In this document: in pieces, positions 48,111 through 59,073 of the stretch
Layout of the letters: each line of letters starts with the position of its first letter
Numbering within the stretch: the stretch's first letter is position 1
Source of the DNA: Lojkania enalia
Lineage: Eukaryota > Ascomycota > Dothideomycetes > Pleosporales
NCBI GenBank assembly: GCA_010094045.1
Contig: ML986725.1
Location: forward strand, 2,051-66,050
DNA length: 64,000 bases
Direction: 5' to 3'
Made by a program: the position numbers and the translations under genes
Notes under the pieces: generated by a model
What the model was told of the DNA's origin: nothing
The model's database searches: none
The model's input: the letters and a program-made list of their open reading frames with translations, nothing else

Positions 48111-48789
48111 TAAAGCGAACTTAATACTTGCGGTTATATTTTTTACGATTGCTGCGGTATCGGGGTCGTCAGGAAATGGGAACAATTCAGCGATCAATCC
48201 ACAAATTCTCGACATGATGAGGATCATCAAAGAGGGAAATTTCTCTGATTCTGCATATTCTTCTTCTCACCCCATTAGGTAAATCCTGATCTCCTTTTCG
48301 GCATCGTCGTCGCTCGTCTCCATCTTTCTATGTTGACTGCTCGCTGGGAAATAGTTCTTAGCGGGTGCTGCTGAGCTTGAGAAATTATGGATGGGGAAAA
48401 ACAGCAGATTCCTCTTTACAATAGACTTCCTAAACGGTTTATAACTTTAATCATGTGGCAAGGCGTTGTGAAATATTCCTGTTAATATGGGCATTATTAT
48501 CCATCCCATCGATATCAGCTCCACGATCACATGCTTGCTACTAGAAGCTAGTCGAACTAATATTGAACTCATTTCGCTCATCGCCATAGTAACAAAGATA
48601 AAACTTCGAGTTTAGGTATTATGCTACAAGGGCATAGGTCAGCACGGTGCCGAAAAAGGAAAATTGAGCATAACGGGAGCTCTCTGATTGGAATATGAAC
48701 TTTGAAATCGAATTGATCTGCAGCGCGCTTGATGTCCGCAAATGTACGCGGCGCAGCGGAGATAGAGATAGCAAGTGTCGTGTATCAGA
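48111..48789. other. No gene recognised
   Basis: A 65-codon plus frame (48,085-48,282) has one hydrophobic stretch but no other support. Confidence 0.4.
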
Positions 48790-48965
48790 GCCGCTGATTG
48801 CTGAAGCAAAATAACAGTGTATTGAATGAGTATAAGTGGCCGGCCTACTTGACTTAAGGCCAGCCAAGGGTCAGTTATATATGCATAGATAAGGAGTCTA
48901 GCTAGAATAGGATGTAGTAAAACAGGACAGAAAGTTTCCGTCCTAAGTTGTAGTTATCCTTGTTC
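48790..48965 (+). repeat. Dispersed repeat family, most diverged copy
   Basis: This segment resembles the end of the 42,840-43,090 copy (GAATGAGTATAAGTGGCC and the later GTAGTAAAACAGGACAGAAA) but has lost the coding frame. Confidence 0.5.
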
Positions 48966-49963
48966 ACTGCGCCCTGTGTCGCGTTAATTCTGGCGTTCTA
49001 CTCCATATAGCGCCCTTAGTCATTTCAATAGTATGTAGGACTTAGTGCTAAATGTCCATAAATCGAAGTCTTAGCTGGATTCTCTGCCGATTTTCTCTAA
49101 ATACGTCTTGCTGCCAACTTTCTTAATCTCGGTGACACTCTCAAACTTACCCATATTCAATTTATAGAAATAAGACTCATTATTCTTTTTTGTAGTAGTG
49201 GCTTTCGCCTACAAAGTTTCATTATAGACTGTGAGAAGGTGGAGCGAAAGCATTTTTGGTCAACATATTCCACTATGCAATATAACAAGCATAACTCATC
49301 AAAACGATAGGCTCGAATTTCAACATTTCCATGCACTCCTTGGCATGGCAAGAATGAATTGCGGCGCTCACACAACGTCTCACGTAAGTCACGTGCCTCT
49401 TTGCCATGCATCAATACATTTACAATGTGTGAAATTAAAGGCATAAATGAACCGTAAAGAATAGCCAATTCTATCCTTTTTTGCGTACTCCCTGATAATT
49501 ATATAGACAATTAAAGTAGTTGGATTTTTATGCGCGACCGAACACCACATGTTCGAGAGCCAATATCAACATTCTCTCAACACATTGACTCATAACACTG
49601 GGGCTACGACGCAAAATGGGGTGGCAGATAAATTCATGAGATGTATTCCATACACAGCTCAATACCATAGGGTTATCCCTTATCAACTCTGTAGAATGAA
49701 ATCTTGACCTGCAAGAGAACCAGTACCGCCATGAATAGACATGAATAGCAAATGCACCAGGCTACATCCCGAGGCTTTTATCAAACTCTCCCACCCTATT
49801 CATGCAATCTTCCTTCCTATACTTCTTCGCTGGCCATCCGTGATCTACGAAAATATCTCTTAACCTATTCTCACCACTGCTTACACTACGAGCACCGTTC
49901 GCGAAGTGCACCTCGCCGTTTGGGTGCGGAATCTTTAAAATATCAGTATAACCACATACAGAA
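48966..49963. other. No gene recognised
   Basis: Frames at 49,157-49,468 (minus) and 49,752-50,135 (plus, antisense to the next gene) are not supported. Confidence 0.45.
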
Positions 49964-50682
49964 CTACAGCTTAAAACCCACCAATTCCAGCTCCGTAAAC
50001 TCTCGCGTCAGCTTTTCGAAGAACTCCGAAGTGGTATACGTTGCATATTCTCTCCAATGCTCCGTACACTCATCTCCGAACCTATCGAGCCTCACAACAG
50101 GATTCTCAACATCTTCAAGATCCTTTATCAATTAGCTTCGCCCATCCATCAACTTCTCCAGCTGCGAAAAATACGTACCTCCGATAGGTAGGTCTGCTCC
50201 CTGGGGCCGACTTGGAAATCACAAAGCGTGAACGTACCTCTCTCGGTATCCACAAATACGTAATGCCCGTTCCGGCCCCTCGCGTACCCAATTAGGAGCG
50301 CATGGCTAGGTAGAGTCGTAAGCGACGGATCGGGGTCAATATCGTGGGGCCCAGCTGTGTTGAACGAGCTATAATCGACAGCTTCCGTTTTCTCGTAGAT
50401 TTGGAGGCTATCCCAATATGCCGGTCGTTGTAGATATGGCATGTGTTTCATCAAGTCGATTACTGCTGGGCTTTTCGGCGGTGCGAAGGTGATGTCCGCC
50501 GGCCAGAACCACCCATTCGGTGGGGGATATTTTATTGCGTCATTGGGGAGATAGAGGCGGACGAGGAGTTTATAGAAGGCAGTTACTGCGGATATGATTT
50601 CGTTGCGCAAGTAGATTGGTTCATCATCATTGGTGGAAAATTTGTGTCTGTCATTCTCCATAGAGTCGGGCGTTCGCGACAT
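49964..50682 (-). CDS. Conserved fungal protein of unknown function
   Basis: Two exons, 50,682-50,179 and 50,122-49,964, with a 56-nt intron (GTACGT...GATAAAG), give 220 aa. The sequence looks like a soluble protein: NEIISAVTAFYKLLVRLYLP near the start, then YPPPNGWFWP, LPSHALLIGYARGRNGHYVF, VDTERGTFTLCDFQVGP and, in exon 2, EDVENPVVRLDRFGDECTEH. I recall similar fungal hypothetical proteins with a FVDTERGT-CDFQ-type core, but no activity is known to me. No signal peptide, membrane helix or catalytic motif is seen. It is intact by frame. It lies next to the large secreted nuclease-like gene, tail toward the repeats. Confidence 0.75.
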
Positions 50683-51387
50683 ATATACTGGCTGAGAGAT
50701 GCAGATGGCAAAGCAGGAGAGTATCGTTCAGCGCGATGCGGTGGAGCGTGGGCTACGAACGAAGAATCTCGACTTGCATCGAAATATGGAGAGTCAAATC
50801 GGGTGATTAGTTAGCGCACGTGATGCCTGATCATTGTCGGTGAGCAGGCTGCCCACCAGAAGAAAGCTTGGCCTCACGGTGCTTTGCGACACCTAGCCCC
50901 AAGAGGCATAGTGGTCTCGCGATTTGCAGATGTCTAGCTGTTAACGGCATAGCAAGCGCAATCCCGAGGATGCTATCGTCTAAGGACTAGTTTGCCGAAG
51001 ACCGCTCAAGATGCGCAGGCTTGGATATTCTAGCTTTTAAGAGTTTAGTCCGGCCGGAATCGGTAGCGCTAGCCATATTGAGCTAGCGCGTCGAAGACTG
51101 GGCGCTCCCAGGCGGCGTGAATTGGTATTTATGGAAGCCCAGTCAAGAGACCACCAGCCATTCAAGCTTTAGAGGAGCAACTTCGGTCACTCACGCGCTA
51201 AAATTGCTGCCAATGGAAAGGATAGGAAACTTCATGACCCGGAGCAACCGCTCGACGAGATGCAAGCTTCAGTAGACATTTCACCCTAAGATTTACGTAT
51301 AAACCTATGTATCCCATAGCAAGATCACTAGAGCTCCCGACGCCAGCCTCTTTACCTCACTATTCGAGCATAGGAAATATTTCACCG
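50683..51387. other. Intergenic, nothing recognised
   Basis: Lies between the 5' end of one minus-strand gene and the 3' end of the next. No coding or repeat signal is seen. Confidence 0.5.
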
Positions 51388-54300
51388 CTACCGAGCCGTC
51401 GCCGCAGGAAGGCCCGGACTCATATCCAACCTCTTGTCTGTAGGTGCGCTGCCTCTCTTTTCCGCGATTGCCGTCGCAACGACTTCATCATTCCTGTTCG
51501 GTATTGCATCCTTCCTCTCCACCACCGCAGGAATAAACGCTGCAATCTCATCTCCAGCTAACATTCTCCTCTCATTCCTACAATCTTTGCTCGCGCAGTC
51601 AATAACTTCCACTTCTCCGTCTGCAAGTCTTCGCGAAACATTCGCATTCCTAACCCCAAACCCATCACCCAAAATCTCCAATTTCCGTTCTCCTGAAAAA
51701 TGCCCCCGCCTAGCCCTTCTAGCTGGCATAATTGCGACTGTAACGTATGCTGGCGGCGGGCTGTTTTCGTATAGTGACTTTTGCGCCGCGCGCGATGACT
51801 GCTGATCCGGGGATCCAGCTGTGGTGTACCAAAGATCATCAGTCAGCAGATTATACCCCGGATCATCCGTTGCAATAGCTTTCGGCCAGCAAGGATTCTC
51901 GCTGAGGTACCAGTCATTAGCCGGGCCAGGTTCAGGCTGACCAGCCCAGTCGAACGCCAGCTCGAATACCGCGCGAGTGTACATTGCTTCATAATATGTC
52001 GTTGTTGTCGTCTTCCCGTCAGCGCCCTTTTCTTCCTTTTCGCTGGGATTCGACTGCAGGTCAACGAGTTTCGTGTTGATGTATTCGAAACTGGGCTGCG
52101 ATTTTGGCTTTCTAGTCTTCATTTGACCATTTCCTTTGCCTCCGTCTTTGTAAAGACAGAATCCTTGCCATATCTTACCGCCTTGGTTATTATCTGCTTC
52201 TGGGAGCCAACGCACGATCTGCGGATTCTTGTTCTGCCTGTTGGATGTCGTGTCGGAGGGCATGAAGTACGCGGGCGGGTACTCGTCGCGCTGGCATTTG
52301 ACTCTGCCATCGGCCCCCGTCATTGTCTTGGGCAGGTAGTCCCTCCATTCGTTCTTGGGGTGCTCGCTTTCCCATTGTGCTGTGGCATAGCCATCATGTC
52401 TTTCTTGGGCGTCACTACATGTAAAAGTGCCCCAGCTCCTGGCCGGATTGTTCACGATAGCTGAGTAGTAGTTGTAACATGCTTGACCGGCCTTGCGGAC
52501 CGAACAAGTCTCGGTATGAGTCTTGAGGGCCGAGCTGGACTTAGTGATGAGGCTAACGTGCAAAGTATCTGGAGCGCACGGAGCTCGCCTAACCACCCCC
52601 GAAGGCGAGTCGATGTCTAGCTCGCAAGAGTCTCCATCGTCGGCAGTTATTGTGCTGGTTATAAAAGAAGAAGGAGAGATCGACGTATCACTCGTAATAC
52701 TTGGGCCTGGCGTTATTGTAGTACTGGCATCGTCATCGGAAGATGCCGCAGCATCGGTTGTAGGTGTTCCAGAATCGGGCCTCGAGGTTGCAGGGTGCGT
52801 AGTTGATCTATTGGTGAATGGGGGACCACTGGAAGTGAGGGTGCTTGATGAAAATGATGCTGAGCTAGAAGAACTTTGCACGTCTGTGGAGGCTGTATCT
52901 GATCTTGAGAATGAATCGCTTGAAGCTGTATTCGAGACCTCAGTAGTCGACAATAAGGATATCGATGGGTTATCTGATGCAGATCGACTACTTTCGATAT
53001 TCGAAGTATGCTTAGACAAGGATTTAGTCTCGATTGAAGTAATTGTTGAGCCATCAGTAGGTTCCGGTGATTTCGTGCTCTTCGGGCTCTTTGTAGTTTC
53101 CATTTTGGACGGCTTCGCGGATGTTCGACTTGTGCGATACTTCTTGCTTGTAGGCGTCACAGGTTTCAGAGTCTCTTCTGGAGCAGAAGTCTTGGGATGG
53201 GCACTTGTCTTCTTGCTTGTAGTCTTCTTTGTCTTAGTCTTCTTCTTCTTAGATGTTTTAGGGGGTGGACTTCCTCCTCCACCTCCAGTAGCGCCTGCGT
53301 TCTCCGGACCAAACGCATAACATTTGTCGATAAGAGTACCCAACGTCGTATCGAAGAGCGGATACGTCCAGAATGGGGGGTTGTCATTCAACGAGGCAGA
53401 AGCATATAGCTCGGCGCCAATATCAGCGTGGACATCGACGCCTAGCGTCTTCTTGGTTCCACAGACTCCCTTGCTATCAGCCATGGCAGAGAAATCAGCC
53501 TGGATGTAGGGCATCTTCATGTCCAAGCTAACTGCAAAGCCTTTTCCCAAACCGTTTGCGGATATCTCGATACCTGCCTGTGCGTAGGCTTCTGCAGAGC
53601 CTTCGACTTTGGCACTAACAGATGCCGGGATTTTTTCAAAAACTGGGACCCAGCCGGAAATTGCATTATCACCATCTCCGAAAAGATTAACTTGCATCGA
53701 TGATGTATTTGGAATATACATCCTCGCACCCATAGAAGCCTGTGCAGTTCCAGTCCAGGCACCAACCTCGAATCCCATGTCCTGCAACGCAGGTCAGCCT
53801 TCCTTCCGAATACAGTCCATGAGCAAGAATAATGCTTACCACAGTCAGAAAGGCGCCAAGCTTGAAAAATCCACCGACATTGAAGCCTACAAGCGGAACG
53901 CTCACGACATTAACGTCTCCCGGACTCCACGCACTTGTAAGCTCCCCACCCAAGTGCAGCGATAGCTCAACCGCAGCTGCAATGCTCTGAGGTGTAATCT
54001 TCATAGAAGCCCCAACAGGAACCTTCCATTTCGTTTCCAAGTCGAAATCGACGTTGACGGAACCTTCGATGCCGCATGGACTGCACGATACTCCGATATC
54101 AAGACCCTTGGCGCTTACATCGAACAATCGACGGCTAAAATCGTGAGCCAAGCTAAGAGACTTACCGTCTCTTTCGGTCAGAGCATCGGGTGGAAGTGGT
54201 TCGTTTCGAATCGTGAACTTGTAGGTCACGGCGATGTCATCCCATGTCTTCAGTACTGCCTTCATAAGCACCTTATTTTGGACCTCATCGAAGTCCAAAT

Positions 54301-54904
54301 GCGATACGAGAAACGGCTGGCGACGCGACTCGGGCTCACAGGCTTGCGCACTTGCAACGAGGATGAAGGTGTAGTTGTCGTCCTACAAATGGTTCAGTAT
54401 CTAGAGTAGTGCGCTTTGTTTGTGAAGCACAAGGGATACAAGGAATAGTGCTGACATGATTTACCCAGTCCCACACTTGATGAGCATATCCAAACGATTT
54501 CTCGTCCTTGAATTCGAGATGAAGATCAGGAGCCGTGCAGTCTATAGACTTTACAAGTCCAGCAAAGTCGTCCATGTCAATAATCGCCTCATAGTCTTGC
54601 TCAAAGTCTAGGGTTAAATTGGCGATCATCATGGTAGAGCTTGCTTCACGAATCATTAGTGGGTGCTTGCTGATATAAGGGACAAATGACAACCTGATGC
54701 TCCCCATAAGAATGTACCAAAATTTTGCAAATCCAACCCGCCAAAGCCGTCATTCATTTGCTCCTTTCGTTTTTGGAACGACGTTTTCTTGCCATGCTTG
54801 TCAAGTGGGAGGAGTTCTACTTCTGGAACATTAAGTGCGAACGAGCTTATAGAGAAGAAAAACAAAGTCACTAACGACAGACTAAACATTGACGAGCGCA
54901 TCAT
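51388..54904 (-). CDS. Large secreted protein: DUF7029/DUF7223-like regions, Ser/Thr/Lys linker, NucA/NucB-type nuclease end
   Basis: Exons 54,904-54,738; 54,693-54,465; 54,382-53,840; 53,781-51,388 give about 1,110 aa. The N-terminus is a signal peptide (SLSLVTLFFFSISSFALN). Then come a domain with LSFVPYISKHPLMI and DFEQDYEAIIDMDDFAGLVK, like DUF7029, and a long beta-rich region (CGIEGSVNVDFDLETKWKVP, MYIPNTSSMQVNLFG) like DUF7223, with a Lys-rich patch and a long Ser/Thr linker after it. The last 350 residues hold KAGQACYNYYSAIVNNP, CQRDEYPPAYFM (at 52,262-52,300) and VRWLPEADNNQGGKIWQGFC, the pattern of fungal NucA/NucB-type DNases (bacterial equivalent CDEYPFA). It is probably an extracellular DNA-cutting protein; function is inferred. 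The first intron (44 nt, weak GTTGGA donor) is doubtful; a frameshift is the alternative. Confidence 0.78.
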
Positions 54905-55811
54905 AGCGAAGGTGATCTCTTCATATGCAAGATGGATATCTTCGACGGACCATCAACGAGCGTAGCATAGCAGCAGATTCGGGGCAATTCTATATGCAAG
55001 ACCGGCAAATGTTCAATCAGGAGCCCTCATTTCTAGGTAAGCCCTGTACAATAGTAAATGCGATAAATGCGACACCTCGAAAGCATACTCAGAAGCGGAA
55101 ATTCCATTGCTACCGAGGTCCTGGGGCAGAAACTCGTGTTTGCAGCCTGATTGTGGCTTAATTTGGTAGACAGGTAAGGGACAGTCTCGTATTCCGGAGC
55201 CACTTTAGTATGGGTTTAATAGCAAGGACCAAGCCACGATCTAGGGCGCCTTCTGATTTGGCGGACTTAATATATGTTCCTGGAATATCTTTTGCCTTGC
55301 AGTGGTGTGAAACAGGAACGTGACCAATGAGCGACTGTGAAAACACGAGACCCGAGGGGCTCCGCCCCAACGCCAAGATAGACGAGTAAAAATACCCCGA
55401 TGACCCGCTGCAGATTCAAAATTCATACGTACAAGTTTACGGTTTTGTGGGAGACTGTCGCATCGTTTGACTTGCTGCCAGGGCGATCCAATTAATTCCA
55501 CTAGAGAAGCTGTCATGTTAAAATCGGCCTTAAATGGGCCACCGGGACCCGCAAATAGAAAAATTCCAGAAGAGTCACAGTTAAGGCCTTTCTCGTTCAT
55601 GAAATGTGAAGATGTCTTAACACAATTCTGTGCTTTATCATTATCTCGAGGGTGGGAACCGCGCGAAACGTTGGGTTGCTGGAGAAAATAAAGAGTGAAC
55701 AGAGGAGTTCAGAGTTGTATTTATAGAAAATGATACTTATATTTCTTTAGGTCTCTTCACCAGGTCATGTTTTAAGCCGAATCTAAGATAGATCGCTACT
55801 TTGGCATCATG
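54905..55811. other. No supported gene
   Basis: Minus frames 55,600-55,241 (with NCDSSGIFLFAGPGGPFKAD) and 55,376-55,158 could be exons of an unrecognised gene, since a GTACGT donor lies at about 55,433. No acceptor or family supports this enough to call. Confidence 0.4.
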
Positions 55812-58162
55812 CTACGTTCTCCAACAACATATGAACCTAAGTCCTCGAGAAATAACATTAAAAATAAGAAACAATATATCCTCTAGAACCAATAAACACA
55901 CAATTCCCACAATTGCTGCAGCCCAAACCGGCAAGAGTATAAATCGAACGATATCCCGGACTAATCCCAGCGGGTGCCAATAGATGCGTTGTCCCATAAC
56001 AACGTTGCCGTAATATTGGAGCGCTACGTATTGGTCCCGTAGGAAGAATAGTTCGCGTACAAATACGTAATGCACTAGGATCGCTGGGAGTGCTCTTAGA
56101 GGCCACCATAATAGCCAAACCCCTAGTTTTACGAGCCAGTTCGAACCCTCGACCCAGTCCGGGTCATTGAGCAATTGGACGTTTACCTCACTGGATGGAT
56201 TTAAGAGATCGATATAAAGCCGAATGTATTGGAGTTTCGTGAGTTGGTGATTTGCCCTGGCGGCTAGGGCGGGGAGGATTTGTAGCCATGCTAGAAGAGT
56301 TGAAAGGTAGAGCCCGATGCAGACAGTTCCGAAAAAGAATAGGAAGAGCATAACGAAGAAGGACCATAGGGTTGCTGAGCTTGGGAGGACGTTCATTCCG
56401 TATATGGATGATGCGGCCGCGACTGGGAGATACAGGGTTGCGACGTAGGCAAGTAATTTGAGCCGATCGCCTTGCTGCACCGCAACGCGAGCTTCGAGGA
56501 CTGCAGTGACTCCATGTAGAGCGTTGCGGGATTCTTGAGCTTGCAAGTTTAGGGCTAGAATCTGTGATTGAAGTTCCTCGAGGTTGTATATCTCGTCCTC
56601 AAGCTGTTGTTTCCAGTAATCCACTCCGAGCTTTTCATAAGAATGAGCGTTTCGGCATAGCTCATTCATCTGGTTATCTAGTGCTCTCCGAAGAAACCGA
56701 AGACTAGAGGATACAGATTCTCGTAGCTCATCGCAGGTTCTGATTGTCCAGTGGTAGAGGGCTGACTTTGTATATTGTTCGTCATCAAAGAGTGAGCCAT
56801 CATAACAGTCTTTGAGCCGTTCTCTCATCGTGTCATAAATCGACTCGGCATTGAGTCTTTGTGTATGCAATGAAAATGCTACACCACGGAGATATTGTGC
56901 AATCGGGGTAAGGTGCTGCGAAGCCGATTGATTTGAGGAAAACCAAGGGGAGGAATTCACAACCAGCACCGTCCATTGACCTTGTGGGGCTTGCAGAAGT
57001 TGAACTTCCTCTTCACGAGATATCGCTTCCTCCGGAAGAGCAATTGTCAGCAATACTGAAGACGATGCCTGGAAGATGGCTTGTCCGGGGGACTCATTAG
57101 TGCTTCGCTGGAAAGGGAAAAGTTTCCTCCGATCCAGTAGTTCGTTTTCTTTGATTTTAGTATCTTTGGAACTTAACGTTAAATAAGTAATATGGCATGC
57201 GAGAGCTACTCTTTTGTAGCAATTTTGATGAGACTTGAAGTTCTATCAGCGAGAGATCTTTGGAAAATTGGGGGAGCTGACGGACGGAGTCTAACTGTGG
57301 TGCAGACGTTTGTTGCCAGTGATAGGGAAGCTTCAGCGCACATCGGATACTTAAATGTCTTTCGATGAAACCAGAGATGAAGCCGTAGTCTTCGCTCTGA
57401 AGGCGAATTGAGAAAGCATAGAGAATTAACAATGCAGCTCGTTCGATGTATGGGGCCTGTTCTTTGAGATATCTATGGATCAAAGTTAGTACCGCTCGAA
57501 GCAAGTTCTAGAATTATTCCTTAGATGATGGTAGCCTGGTAGCTTACACTACACGACCCTGAATAGGTTTTAAAGGAATGTTTCTACTACTCATCAACGT
57601 CTTTGCGGAATTTCCACTGATCCGTGCTTGAGTAAGCCTTCGTTGGCCTAGAAGAGAACTTGGCTAGTTCAGCGTTAGCCAACAAAAACAAGAGTATGGA
57701 TGCAAAAAAAAAAAAAAAAAAAAAACGAGAAACCTTTGTGAAAAAAAGATAATGTCCAATATCGTCCCCAACCTGCACAACGGGATACTCGTAATTAACT
57801 CCATCCACAGTCAAGATTTCATCGACAGTGGAGAAAGCCAGTAAGTTGTTTAAATCATATCCACTATCTTTTGCGTAGCCTCGTACAGCAGAAGCCAAAA
57901 ACTTGAGTGGGGAAATTACTAGCTTCGTCTCCCAAGTGTGTATGCTTTTGTGAGTAGAAAGATCCTCCAAGATTTCTAGCAGGGAATCTCTAACGGTTTT
58001 ACAAGATATTCCATAGTGTAATTCAAAGTCGACACCGCCATCGATATCCTGAATTGTAGCCCGCGGCTGTGAAGATGAATTCGTATCTGACATTTGTTGC
58101 AGAGTCCTTGAAACCTTCGCAACCGGGCGGGCAGCATACCAATTACGGGCGATCTGATGCAA
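55812..58162 (-). CDS. CorA-like membrane protein (Mg2+ transporter-like)
   Basis: The last exon runs from about 57,240 to 55,812 and is open for over 450 codons. Its core is a long helical region (LKDCYDGSLFDDEQYTKSAL, then YKLEDEIYNLEELQSQI-like helices, then VTAVLEARVAVQQGDRLKLL), typical of CorA stalk helices. The CorA-type pore segment YLPVAAASSIYGMNVLPSS carries the GMN motif, and a second membrane helix (FFVMLFLFFFGTVCIGLYLS) follows. Two further hydrophobic stretches near the C-terminus (LLPVWAAAIVGIVCLLVLED) are additional to classical CorA. Upstream coding (58,162-57,740: VDFELHYGISCKTVRDSLLE, YEYPVVQVGDDIGHYLFFTK) and 57,504-57,240 belong to the same gene, but exon joints there are not resolved; a poly-A/T tract near 57,704-57,725 lies in an intron. 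The ATG could be 58,162 or 58,093. Confidence 0.65.
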
Positions 58163-59073
58163 AATCTGATCTTAAAAGAGTCTTTGAGAGCCTCAGGTTC
58201 AAAAGAAATTGAAGCGTATTCGCTGCCGTCGGCGCTATAACTTCGGTTTGGAATCGCAGAGGGCGAAGTCTTCAGCTTCGCTGCTTGCAGTGATCACGAA
58301 CTCATGTAGGATTGATGCTATGATGTGTGAATCTAGAATTGAGCGTCTGGGCTGGTTCACCTTTGAATTGAAAAGATTTCTGAACTGCCTTTCAGCTGAC
58401 AGATAAGCTGGAGCCTACTACACAGCCACAGCGTTTTGACGCTAGAAAAGCCACTTCACGCACCGCCTCAGCCCCCGACTACAGCCCAGTCCACATCGTG
58501 TGCTAAATTCTAAGTGCTAATTGGTCACTTCGAAAATCGATGAGTAGTGATTCTCTTGCGAACGTGTGGACCAAAACAACCTTTGATATATCTTAGAAGT
58601 AGAAATACCGTAAAATGGCCGAATAACCGACTGAGACCTATAGATGTGTTCGATGACGCCTTAAATTGAGGTGTATGGTGGGAACGAGGCATGGCTTCCA
58701 TGTCACGTTTAATTTTCCATCTAGGATAAACGATTATTTAGCATATTAAGATTCAGCTAAGCTTTCAAGCGTCAAAATGCAACTAACCGATCTTCGACGT
58801 GATTATACGATTGAAGAATCTGGCATCAGGGTCTGCTTCATCAACACTATGCCATTGCTGCAACCTAGTTGCTCTATGAAAAAACACGTCTTAAGAACTA
58901 TCTGCCCTATAAATGGTATATAGTGTGACTCAATGGTAGAAAATAATATTGACATGTAGATGAATATTGCATTTCGAATTGAAATGGACTTTATGATCAG
59001 ATTTACTGCTGATATATTGAGAAAGCATGAATAGGGCACTAAGGGTAGGAAAATCAGCTTAACTCCATGCTCC
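58163..59073. other. Intergenic, nothing recognised
   Basis: A shared 5' region of the CorA-like gene and 3' flank of the AAA gene. The 122-codon minus frame at 58,803-59,171 is an antisense or overlapping shadow. Confidence 0.5.

Noticed and set aside
52523..53320. 265-codon plus-strand frame
   Set aside because: It is antisense to the Ser/Thr linker and DUF7223-like region of the secreted protein. The low-complexity coding on the other strand keeps it open; it shows no domain.
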